NCBI GenBank assembly: GCA_022410635.1 | Contig: JAJVDF010000140.1 | Span: forward strand, 2,087,417 to 2,151,416 | DNA length: 64,000 nucleotides | Source of the DNA: Tretioscincus oriximinensis | Taxonomy: Eukaryota; Chordata; Lepidosauria; Squamata; Gymnophthalmidae | Direction of reading: 5' to 3' | Part shown: piece after piece, positions 47,021 to 58,064 of the stretch | How the letters are laid out: every line of letters starts with the position of its first letter | Position numbering within the stretch: the stretch's first letter is position 1 | Translations under genes and position numbers: made by a program | The notes under the pieces: generated by a model | The model's input: only the letters and a program-made list of their open reading frames with translations | What the model was told of the DNA's origin: nothing | The model's database searches: none

Positions 47021-47065
47021 TATCATAGAATTAGAAGAGACCTCCAGGATCATTAGGACTGCCTC
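47021..47065 (-). mobile_element. CR1 LINE terminal fragment
   Basis: 'atcatagaattagaagagacctccaggatcattagg' is the inverse of the classical CR1 3' terminus. Confidence 0.65.
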
Positions 47066-47164
47066 TCTGCTCGGTGAAAGAGCCCTAAAACTACTCCAGT
47101 CTCCAGTGAAGAAGAACTTATTCCATAAGAGCATAAAATGAACCACAGCTCATCTAGTCCAGCA

Positions 47165-47481
47165 TTCTGTACTTCCTGAAGAGGTAGTGGTAGCTAACAG
47201 CTTGGATAGTTTCAAGACAGGACTAGACAGGTTTATAGACACTAAGGGTATAAATGGATACTAAGATAGTTGTCTGGATGTAGCCTCCGGGATGGAGCAA
47301 CAGGCAGGACTTTTGAAATACCATTTGCAGGGAGTCACGAACAGGAGCAGCATATTTTGCTTTCCTCTGTTCGGACTGCCCAGGTGCATCTGGTGGGCCT
47401 TTGTGTGACACAGAATGCTGGACTCGANGGGCTGTGGCCTGATCCAGTATGGCTCTTCTTATGTTCTTATGTTCTTATGTG
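47165..47481 (+). mobile_element. CR1-type LINE 3' end
   Basis: 'cctgaagaggtagtggtagctaacagcttggatagtttcaagacaggactagacaggtttatagac', then 'ggatggagcaacaggcag', 'gggcctttgtgtgacacagaatgctggactcg', ending in TTCTTATG repeated three times. Confidence 0.92.
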
Positions 47482-48300
47482 CTCAGGGGCCAACCAATTG
47501 CACCTGGGCACTCTCAAGCAAAAGGAAGCAAACTTCCATCTGTTCTTGACTCCCTTCAAATCATTTCCCAGGAGTGCCGCCTGTAGCTCCATCCCAAAGG
47601 CAGCATCTTCTTATTGTCAGAAAGCTTTTTTCTAATTTGTATCTACTCCCTTGAAATTGCATTCCATTATTTCCGTTCCTTGATTGGCCAAATATGAATA
47701 ATGTTGGTCCCCCTGTACTGTGCCAACACTTCAGATATTTGAAGACTGATACCATGTCTCCTTTCAGTCTTCACTTTTGCAGGCTTAAACATCCATACTA
47801 GATCCTTTAGCCGTTCCTAACAAGACATCACATCATCTTGGCAGGTCTCTAAACTTGCTCCAGTTTGTCAAAATAACTTTTAAATTAAAATGCTCAGAAC
47901 TAGACACAGCACTCTAGACAAGTTCTGACCAAGGCAGAATAGAGAGGAATAATTTATGTGGTATAAGAATTATGTTCTCTTAATACAGTCAGCATTATGT
48001 TTGCCTTTTTTGCAGTTGCTTCATACTGTTAGTTCATGCTCAGTCTATGACTTATTGCTACACCCAGGTTAATTTCACATGTGCTACTGCTGAGTCAGAT
48101 TCCTCCCATTCTGTTTGCACTTCTTCTTTTTATTTTTTTTTAAGATATAGGACCTTGCATTTCTCCCTGTTAAATATTTTTTTTAGTTTCAGCCCATTGC
48201 TAAAGCTTCTTTAGTTTCTTTTGAATTATCTTTCTCTTTTCCCTGGAGTTAGCAATTCCTTCAAACTTTGTGTCATTGGCTAATTTGATCAATTGAACAC
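47482..48300 (-). mobile_element. CR1 LINE, longer minus-strand fragment
   Basis: Its 3' end (inverted 'ccaattgcacctgggcactctc') meets that of the plus copy head to head at 47482. Further on come 'catgtctcctttcagtcttcacttttgcaggcttaaacat', 'cttgctccagtttgtc', 'ctcagaactagacacagcactctagacaagttctgaccaaggcagaatagag' and 'ggagttagcaattccttcaaactttgtgtcattggctaatttgatca', all inverted CR1/L3-type sequence. Confidence 0.82.
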
Positions 48301-49244
48301 TTTGTGTTTGCAAATATTTAATTAGAACCAAGCATCCACTTAGGTTGCATCCAGATACTTGAAAAAAAGTTGAATTAAATGCAAATTAGAGACGGTAGCA
48401 CCCACACTGTATTCGTTAGTTCACATTAAATGCCAAAAAGTGTCTTTCCAAATACTTTTAACGAGTGAATTAAATGCAGTCTAGAGGTGCACAATACAGT
48501 TCCTATCCACTTTAAACACCAGAAAGCATTTTCCAACAGCTTTTAATAAGGATTAGCGCTAGGGTAAGAGCACTAGTGTTTACATACGATTATCTCGAAA
48601 CTGCTTTTTTATATATATTCAGATACTGAAAAATTCAAAGCAACCAACCTTTCACTTGCAAACACAAATTATTCAATTGTGCAGTCACATTCACTGTGTT
48701 TTTGCCCTCAAAAAAGGGCTTTTTCCAATAAAAAATGTGTTTCTTGTTTTCAAACTGTTTGGAATATCAATGCAAACAAAACATTGATTTGATTGACTGG
48801 TTCCCTATTGACCCCAAATCAGCAGGAGTTCAGTTAGATGCCAAATTGAATATGTGTTTTTAGTTCAGGCAAATCTCTAATCCTAATGGAGGAAAGTTTA
48901 GGCCAAGTAACATTCTTGGATTATTTAGAGAAGGATGACAAAATACAGCAGAATTCAATGTATCCACTGAATGAGGCTTGTAGCATTTTGAGACTAACAA
49001 GACAGAGGCTGGTGGCATGAGCTTTCATAGAGACACCTGCTTTTTCAGATGCTAGATATCAATGTCAGGAAAAAACCTTTATAAAAAACTGAATGTAGAA
49101 CATGACAAAGGGCATGTAAATGTGGTTGAAGAGGTTAACTAGGTGAGAAACAGCTAAAGTGCATAAGTGGAGGGAAGTGCCTGGAAAGAGATGCAGCTAG
49201 GTAAAATTGCACCCCTGAAGAGTGCAATGCCCAACAGAGATATC
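48301..49244. other. Intronic; one degraded repeat at 48960-49080
   Basis: 48346 begins a possible Harbinger-like end (TTA then GGTTGCATCCAGA). 48960-49080 holds a degraded copy of the 'tagcattttgagactaacaa..gctttcatagagac' dispersed repeat. The rest is unrecognised. Confidence 0.45.
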
Positions 49245-49350
49245 CTTCTTGTTGTTGTATAGAACGAAGTCCTAGTCAACTCTTGGTTGAACTTCATAGG
49301 AAACGCCAAGCTATTTCCTTGGCAGAGATGCAGTAGTATGTTTGCCATTG
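49245..49350 (-). mobile_element. Sauria-type SINE tail (minus orientation)
   Basis: 'cttgttgttgtatagaacgaagtcctagtcaactcttggttgaactt..ttccttggcagagatgcagtagtatgtttgccattg' is the inverted Bov-B-like tail plus the SINE body. Confidence 0.65.
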
Positions 49351-49445
49351 TCTGCAGTCAGAGAGTACCTGGGGATCAAATTGATCATTTGTTCCCCTGC
49401 TGAGCTATAACCACTTCCTAAACCTAAACTATGATGAGAACACAT

Positions 49446-49497
49446 CTTGTTCAGCACTCTGTTCAATCCATGACTGTCCAACACACATCTCAGTCCT
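49446..49497. repeat. Degenerate 27-bp minisatellite, 5' part
   Basis: 'ttcagcactctgttcaatccatgactgtccaacacac' carries the same unit as 49770-50085. The array was probably continuous before the L2-like tail (49498-49769) inserted. Confidence 0.65.
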
Positions 49498-49769
49498 TGA
49501 GACAGGGACTTCTTAGTGGCAGCCCCCAGGTTATGGATTAGTCTCCCTCATGGGGTGCATAAATCCGCATCTTTGTTTAGAAAACTCTTGAAGATGCACC
49601 TCTTCAACCTGCTGTTTAGTTGAAACAACAGCTCTTCCTTCCCTACTTTCTCATATGGTGGTTTTGAATATCTGAGTTTTGGTTTTATTGTGAACTACAC
49701 TGAGACCTCTGGGTATAGGGCGGTATAAAATGCAAATAAATAAATAAATAAATAAATGAATGAATAAAA
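49498..49769 (+). mobile_element. L2-like LINE 3' end
   Basis: 'ttgagacagggacttcttagtggcagcccccaggttatggattagtctccc', 'ttagaaaactcttgaagatgcacctcttcaacctgct', '..cactgagacctctgggtatagggcggtataaaatgc', ending (AAATA)n. These are the typical coding-end and 3' terminus of reptile L2. Confidence 0.75.
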
Positions 49770-50085
49770 TAGTTGTCCAGAACTCTGCTCAGTCCTTGGC
49801 CATCCAACACTCTGTTCAGTTCCTAGTTATCCAGCAGTGTGTTCAGCCCTTTGCTCTTCAGCATTCAGTTCATGATTGTCCAACATGTTGCTCAATCCCT
49901 GATTGTCCAGCACTCTGTGCAGACCATGACTGTGCAGCATTCTCTTCAGCCACTGAATTTTTCCTGTTACTCTACTCAAGCTCAGATTGTTAAGCACTCT
50001 TGTTTAGTTCCTGATTTTGCCCATTGCTTTTGTTCAGTTCCTGATTGTATAGCACTCTGTTCAACCCTTGAACAGTCCTCAAAAT
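49770..50085. repeat. Degenerate 27-bp minisatellite, 3' part (~11 units)
   Basis: Units resemble TGATTGTCCAGCACTCTGTT followed by CAGTTCC. They are diverged but mostly keep the 27-bp period, so frames across them show a 9-residue repeat (for example IQHSVQFLV). It lies 1.3 kb upstream of NXPH3 exon 2. Confidence 0.8.
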
Positions 50086-52141
<2,056 letters not shown>

Positions 52142-52619
52142 TGACAGACTTTGTCAGCCTCAGCCCATATTCCAAGTACAGTTTAATTTGGGATTGGGTC
52201 AAGAATCAAAACCCAGGCTGCAAGTAGGGAGAAGAAGTAGCCATGTCTCTCCAGTGCCAGAAAACCCAATCATCTCCTGGTTTCTGCTAAAAGACAAAAG
52301 GGCTGAAAAGAGTTTGAGAGAACAGGAATTAACATGTCATCCTTAGAACACTTTGGTCTTAAAACTCCCTTCCTTTATATGCGTGCATGCTCAGGGCTAG
52401 TCCAAACGCTGACTTGCTGACGGTGGGATGTTCAAATGGTGCTTCTTCTCTCTTCCAAACAGAGAAGAGATGGAGGTAGCACCTGCCACCATGGCATTCC
52501 TCTTCTGTAAGCTTTCATAGAGAAGAAGGTGGTGTTGTATCTCTTGGATTAGATTGATCTGTTTATGGATATATCACACTTAAGAACAAAAATAATCTGA
52601 CGTATCATATCCTTCATTC

Positions 52620-52935
52620 ACTCCTCCTTCTTAACTATGGAATTCATTACCAAAGCATTACAGCAGTGGGTGCCAACCTGACTGGCTTTAGAAAAGAAGG
52701 GTGGAAAATTGTGGAGGATAGGACAGACAATGGTTGTGGCTATTATTTATGATGATTGTTTTCTAGCTTCCATAGGAGAGGGGACATACCTTTGAGCATC
52801 AGTTGCTAGAGAACATCAGCAGGGTTACTGCTATTGTGTTCCTAGCTTGTTCATGAGTTTCCCAAGTGTAACTGATTGATCACTGTGAAAACAGATTGCT
52901 AGACTAGATGGGCCAGTTTATTCTCTTTTTAAAAT
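52620..52935 (+). mobile_element. Degraded CR1 tail in the NXPH3 3' region
   Basis: 'aactatggaattcattaccaaagcatt..ggctttagaaaagaagg', 'agcatcagttgctagagaacatcagcaggg', 'aacagattgctagactagatgggccagtttat' is the CR1 3' tail order; the terminal repeat is gone. Confidence 0.65.
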
Positions 52936-53264
52936 AGACTGAAAATAGAAAATTGGACTGAATCAATGTCTTTCTTGAGGTTCCAAGAAGTCGTTGCTGA
53001 GTCATAATTTTTGCAAATTCAGTTTCTCAACATGTAGATGGCACAACTAAACAATCATAATTCTTTTTTCCCAATTCTGTTGTGCCCCAAACCCTCTCCT
53101 GAAAACTGACCATAATTTGTTATAGTGAGATCCTAGACACATCCTAATGAGTAAGGATTTTCTTGAATAGGACAAAGCTATAATTGATTTGTTGCTAGAG
53201 CATATTTATCAAGCACCAAGGGTTCAGGACAGAAGGAAGCATTACAGCAAATGAATGCACCCTG

Positions 53265-53270
53265 AATAAA
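53265..53270 (+). terminator. NXPH3: Candidate polyadenylation signal for NXPH3
   Basis: This is the first AATAAA after the NXPH3 stop codon, in CCTGAATAAAATAACA. It would give a 3' UTR of roughly 1.15 kb containing a CR1 LINE tail. GT-rich downstream support is weak and non-canonical signals upstream were not excluded, so this is tentative. Confidence 0.35.
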
Positions 53271-53569
53271 ATAACAGCACTGTCACTTGATAGAAAAGGA
53301 ATCTTAAGTCAATTTATTTTATAAAACGGATTGATTAAATTTGCATAAACCAAATGGAGCAGCACGTTTGCGGCGGACATCTGGCAGGGAACTCTTCTGG
53401 AAAAAAGATGAGTGAGAGGAAAGTGGCTCCAAGTCCAATTTATTGTACCCAGGCTTGAAACCAGGCAGAGATCTTTTGATGACGGAAGCAAAGTAGAAGC
53501 AAGCATCTAGTATCTGTGGTCCCTCTTTGAACTACAACTCCCTTGTCCCTTTGCCAAAATGATTTTCAC

Positions 53570-53640
53570 TGCTGCTGCAAACTGGGCTGACACCTTCATT
53601 GGACAGCTCAATGAAGTTGTCAACCCAGTGCAGCAGCAGC
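53570..53640. repeat. 71-bp hairpin
   Basis: 'gctgctgcaaactgggctgacaccttcattg' and 'caatgaagttgtcaacccagtgcagcagcagc' form a 31-bp stem with a few mismatches and a short loop (about 53603-53608). It is a possible MITE core or transcribed hairpin. Confidence 0.75.
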
Positions 53641-53654
53641 AAAAACAGCAAATT

Positions 53655-54860
53655 CAATGTCGGGGATCATAAGGAAAGGAATTGGAAATAAGTCAGCAAA
53701 TGTTGTTTTGTCTCTTTATAAACCTGTGGTGAGGCCACATTTGGAATATTTTGTACAATTCTGGTCACCACATCTCAAAAAAGATATTGTGGAACTAGAG
53801 AAGGTGCAGAGAAGAGCAACAAGAATGATCAACGGACTGGAACACCTCCCTTATTAAGTCAGGCATAGGGTTGCCATACGTCCCGGTAAACCGGGACAAA
53901 CCCGGTTTTGGGGACTAAAATATAGTCCCCTCCGGGTTTTAAGGCAAAATCCCGGCTTTTTACATTCCCCGATGCTGCGTAAGGGAATGTAAAAAGGCGG
54001 GATTTTAAAGGAAAAGCAGCCGTCAGAGCTGACGGCTGCAGTGCGTGCAATGCTTCCCGGGTCCAGGAAGGGACCTCAGAGCGTGCCGAGTAGCTGCTCC
54101 TTGGCTGGAGGTGGGGTTTCGCTCTACTCTCGCCCGCCAACTCGCCTCTAGAAATGCCTAGGTTTCTGACAGGAGGGCAGCTCTGTTCTCCTCTCACAAA
54201 CCCAAGCGTTTTTGCTCCGCTGTTGCAGGCAAGTTGGTGGCGAGCGTCCGTATGTGCGCATGCGCGAGCACCCCACTCCACCCCCCGTCCCGGTTTTGGG
54301 TTGCCTGAATATGGCAACCCTAGTCAGGCAGCATCGTTTGGAACTCTTCAGCCTTGAAAAACAGCGTTTGAGAGGTGATCTGATTCAGGTGTATAAAATC
54401 ATGCATGGGGTGGATAAGGTGAATAGAGAAAAATATTTTCTGTACAACACAACACTAGGACCAGGGGGCATTCCTTGAAACTAATGGGCAGAAGAGTGAG
54501 AATAGACAAAGGAAGATATTTTTTCACCCAGAGAATCATCGGCCTATAGAATTTACTTCCAGAGGAAGTGGTGATAGCTAGCAGCCTAGATAGAGTCAAG
54601 AAAGGGTTAGTTACGTTTATAGACACTAAAGGTTTAAATAGCTACTACAGTGGATCTTTTGAAACTTCCTCTAGGATGGAGCAACAGGCAGTACCCATGA
54701 AATACCATTTGCAGGGAGTTGAGAGTAGGTGAAGATTTTGCTTTCTTCTGTTGAGATTGCCCAGGTACAATTGGTGGGCCTCTGTGTGAGAGAGAATGCT
54801 GGACCAGATGGGCTCTGCCCTGATTCAGCAGGGCTCCTCTTATCTTCTTATGTTCTTATG
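53655..54860 (+). pseudogene. CR1-type LINE: end of ORF2 and 3' tail, split by a MITE
   Basis: 53657-53857 encodes the C-terminal ORF2 motif of CR1/Jockey-type LINEs (LYKPVVRPHLEYFVQFWSP.., then VELEKVQRRATRMI). Past the inserted MITE (53866-54322) the same protein resumes at 54331 with ELFSLEKQRLRGDLIQVYKI, then VNREK. A TAA interrupts the frame just before the insertion site. The 3' tail continues through 'ggaccagggggcattcc', 'gcaacaggcagtac' and ends in TTCTTATGTTCTTATG at 54860. A clear dead retrotransposon. Confidence 0.92.
53866..54322. mobile_element. hAT-like MITE (TAGGGTTGCCA family), copy 2, in CR1
   Basis: 457 bp. The ends are TAGGGTTGCCATACG and ATATGGCAACCCTA, with a perfect 8-bp duplication GTCAGGCA at 53858-53865 and 54323-54330. 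The interior is GC-rich with two nested hairpins: a ~24-bp stem at 53946-54006 and an 11-bp stem with a 2-base loop at 54016-54039. The CR1 frame is cleanly interrupted. Confidence 0.96.
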
Positions 54861-55457
54861 ATGTATTTGGCTGAGGATGAAGAAAAGTTGCAAACTCCAA
54901 GAATGGGGAAAAAATCCAAACTGTGCAAACACTTAATCCTTACATCTTCACATGGTGTCAATATGTTGATCATTTTCAGAAAAGGTATTCAATTCACACT
55001 ATATTGCTAAAAGTATTCAGTCACTGACTCACAAGTAAATGCAGGTATGAGTGAATACATTTGGTGATATAGTGTTTCTTCCAACACCAACTGGATGAAA
55101 TGACCTTTAAAGATTGTTCCAGCATCTGCTCTGAACGTGGATAACACAGCCAAATTATTGAAAAGCGTTTAAAGGTGACTACTAGCCTTCTAGGTTTTGT
55201 GGAATTCCATCTATTTTCAGCCAGATCCAGCATATCAGGGATAAGTTAGTGACACATCAACCACAGGGTCACAAGTTTATCATCATAACTTTAAACTCAA
55301 GAAGGCAATATGTTTGAAGAGGCATCCCAACTGAGATTAACAGACTAAGCTATGTATTGTGCAGCTTAAAGCCTGTCTGGAGCACTATGGGAAGGGTTGG
55401 AATAGGATCAGAAATNGACATTGAAATGGTCAGAAAGGACATTGAAAGATCAGAAAT

Positions 55458-55562
55458 GACATAACACTAGGACCAGGGGGCATTTCTTGAAGTTGATGGG
55501 CAGAAGAGTGAGGACAGATAAGGGAAAGTATTTTTTCACCCAGAGGGTCATCGACCTTTGAA
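55458..55562 (+). mobile_element. CR1-type LINE fragment, 5' piece
   Basis: 'gacataacactaggaccagggggcatttcttgaagttgatgggcagaagagtgaggac..tattttttcacccagagggtcatcgacctttgaaatt', then interrupted by a Harbinger-like MITE. Confidence 0.85.
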
Positions 55563-55564
55563 AT

Positions 55565-55899
55565 TGAGCAGCTGTCCCGCAGTAAACATCATTTATCCCA
55601 GAATAAACTCTTGCTGGGATATTCAGGCATCATTCCAGAGAGCCCCCACCCTCTTGCGTCTGTGGCAGTGTGCAAGCATATGCACAAATTTGATGCGCAA
55701 GGATAAAACAACCGAGAACACGGCAGTTGTTTCCACAGGCTGTTACAAGTTTTTTTTAAAGCCCCAATCTGCACTGCAACGAGATCGAGGAGCGATGTGA
55801 GGCATTGGCCACAGAATATAGATGTTTCATGTGCACAGACATGCTATATTCCAGAATATAACTTTATACTGGTTTTTATGTTGTGGTATGCATGTAGCC
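55565..55899 (+). mobile_element. Harbinger-like MITE, copy D (5' truncated), in CR1
   Basis: Homologous to copies A and C from 'cgcagtaaacatcatttatcccagaataaactcttgctgggatattcaggcatc' to the end GTATGCATGTAGCC, followed by TAA. The left terminus is missing. About 140 bp of CR1 consensus is absent across it, so insertion was accompanied or followed by deletion. Confidence 0.8.
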
Positions 55900-55902
55900 T
55901 AA

Positions 55903-56120
55903 GTTGGATGTCTTGATACTGCCTCCAAGATGAAGCAACAGGCAGTATTCCTGAAATGCCTTTCGCAGGGCATTAAGAACAGTTGAAGATTTTGCTTTCT
56001 TCTGTTCCAGACTGCTCAGGTGCAATTGGTGGGCCTCTAGTGAGATGGAATGCTGGACTAGATGGGCTGCGGCCTGTTTCAGCATGGCTCCTCTTATGTT
56101 ATTATGTTCTTATGATGATC
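55903..56120 (+). mobile_element. CR1-type LINE fragment, 3' piece
   Basis: 'ggatgtcttgatactgcctccaagatgaagcaacaggcagtattcctgaaatgcc' to 'ctcctcttatgttattatgttcttatg'. It continues the fragment at 55458 across the MITE. Confidence 0.88.
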
Positions 56121-56330
56121 AGGTGATTTGAAAGAAAATTCTGTTTGCAGAAATGTGTGTGGGAATATATATATTTAATGCAAGAAGAAAGGCATCGTCT
56201 TCTAGTATGTGAAAGGATGTCAGTAAGAAGAGAGTCATAACTTGTTATTATCTCAGATTATGAAATAATGGACATAAATTCCATCAAGGCAGCTTATAGT
56301 TGACTATTGACTGCTTTTGTGATCCTGGTT

Positions 56331-56452
56331 ACACATTTACTTTTAAATCTTCTTTAGTCCTGAATCTGATCCATTTTTTCTGGTTTCCCCAGAGTAGGGG
56401 GGGAGATTAACCTCGTTCTTCAAGACTAAGGAAGATTTAAAAGTAAATGTGT
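56331..56452. mobile_element. TIR MITE 'ACACATTTACTTTTAAA', best copy
   Basis: A perfect 22-bp terminal inverted repeat starting ACACATTTACTTTTAAATCT at 56331 and mirrored at 56431-56452. Subterminal 'ttagtcctgaat' and 'cgttcttcaagacta' are inverted too. Same family as 28292-28423. Confidence 0.9.
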
Positions 56453-56547
56453 GCCATATTAGTTGGTCAATAGTCAATCAGAAGCTGCCTTGTTGAAATT
56501 TAAGTTCATGCTTATAATAGCAAAGGTTTAGTCCTAGTTTAACTTGG

Positions 56548-57110
56548 GCTGCGTTCTCACTGGGGGAAAAACGGGAGCGAAAGCTGTGTGGCTTTGCACT
56601 TGCAGCTTGCAGGTCTCCTATAATCCACAGAGAGAGTGCTTTTGTAATGTGTCATTCGCAAAGCCACATGTTTCTGGAATGAAATTCTCCTCCAAAAGCA
56701 ACACACGTGTGTTTTTTCCCAATTTGGGCTAACTGTGCTCTGGCTACGGTTTGTCCATAGTGGGAGCACCTCTTCAAACTCTGCCGCACACTACTGCTGT
56801 GCCTCCATTTTGTTCTAACCTCCAAGGAGGCAATAGCAGTTTTTTAAATTGTTTTTCTTTTGTTTGGGTTCTAGATTTGCACCACACTAAATATCTGTAT
56901 ATTTTGTAATTATGGATTTGTGAAAAATTTGGGCATTTTTTTTNAAAAAAGGGGCAGAGTAGAGTGTGGAAACAAGAGCAGAGTGTGGCCTTTGACCCCA
57001 GAAGCCAATGCCAATCTTGTGCTTATGATGAAACAGAGCTGGAAATGTAAAATAACAGCAGAGGGAATTGAATTCACTTTCAAATTCTCGAGTTTCTTTA
57101 ACCACCGTTA
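56548..57110 (+). repeat. Unclassified ~600-bp dispersed repeat, copy 2
   Basis: The inverted match of 4560-5165. It starts GCTGCGTTCTCACTGGGGG. Neither copy keeps a convincing protein. Confidence 0.65.
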
Positions 57111-57849
57111 AGAAAGTTGCTTTGGTTTCTTATACATAACAAGGTCAAAAAGCAGTAACCTAGATTACTTCTTTTAATTCCATTATTCCTTTTTCTAAAG
57201 GAAGGAATAACTAATTGATTTGATCTTATCTGATTTTGCTACAGTCAGGGTTGGCTTCAGAGCATCCTTCTTAGTATCCAGATGTGCTGGACAAGTTTTC
57301 ATGATCCCCGTTGATTGACTATGGTGGTTGATTTTGATGCAAAGGCAAGCCCTAAGCAGCCATGTGAAATCACCACTTCCACTTTGCATTAGACAGCTTA
57401 GGATCTTTAGGGCTGATGGCCCCACTTATTTCAATTTAAGGGTGACACAGTTGAAACGTATAATGAGCACACAGATCTCTCAGTTTCTAGGGTTGGCACT
57501 GTCTAATGTCCAACATTTGAAAAAGCCAAATTAAAATAATATCAGTTATTATAAAAAAGATCATCACTCTAACCAATCAGCAAAGCAAGGACTGTAAACC
57601 CGTCCCATGCAGAGCTGATTTGCTGCCTGTTNTAACAGCCACCTGCAAAATGGTGGCACCAATGTTGACCATTCCAAAACCAAATACACATACAAACACA
57701 CATGCCAAGGCCACTGCCCACTTGCCCCCCAACAGCTCTGGGAGCTTGAGATGAGCTGCCTCCCTCACTGGAGCCCCACTGCATTGTACAGCAGCAGCTG
57801 GGCTTACTCCACTAGTAGCTAAATAAAATATCTACTAAAATATATAGTA

Positions 57850-57962
57850 CTTNTTGCTGCTATTTAGTGCCACAGGGTTAATTGACTCCATGTTCAATGC
57901 ATGGACACTTCTGGTCTTTGTCAAGACATAGCAGTGGTTTGCCATTCACTTCCATTGAAGCA
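57850..57962 (-). mobile_element. Sauria-type SINE tail (minus orientation)
   Basis: 'tgctgctatttagtgccacagggttaattgactccatgttcaatgcatggacacttctggtctttgtcaagacatagcagtggtttgccattcacttcc' is the inverted SINE 3' half. Confidence 0.65.
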
Positions 57963-57982
57963 CATGGTACTAGGCTATTATG

Positions 57983-58064
57983 TATACTGCTCAAAACTAT
58001 TAAGGGAACACTTTAACNTAACAGTGTATGTTAAAGTGTTCCCTTAATTGTTTTGAGCAGTATA
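57983..58064. mobile_element. 82-bp TA-flanked palindrome (Tc1/mariner-like remnant)
   Basis: TATACTGCTCAAAACTATTA at the left and the inverse at the right, continuing AAGGGAACACTTTAAC / GTTAAAGTGTTCCCTT, with a centre of about 12 bases. TACTGCTCAAAA..AAAGGGAACACTT is a terminal sequence I recall from a widespread vertebrate Tc1/mariner-type family. Apparently only the two termini remain. Confidence 0.85.

Larger units (their letters stand above)
52142..53270 (+). other. NXPH3: Predicted NXPH3 3' UTR
   Basis: This is non-coding sequence between the stop codon and the first AATAAA. The 52142-52600 part shows no repeat I recognise; 52620-52935 is a degraded CR1 tail. No other gene is visible. 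The 3' limit depends on the tentative polyadenylation signal. Confidence 0.35.
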
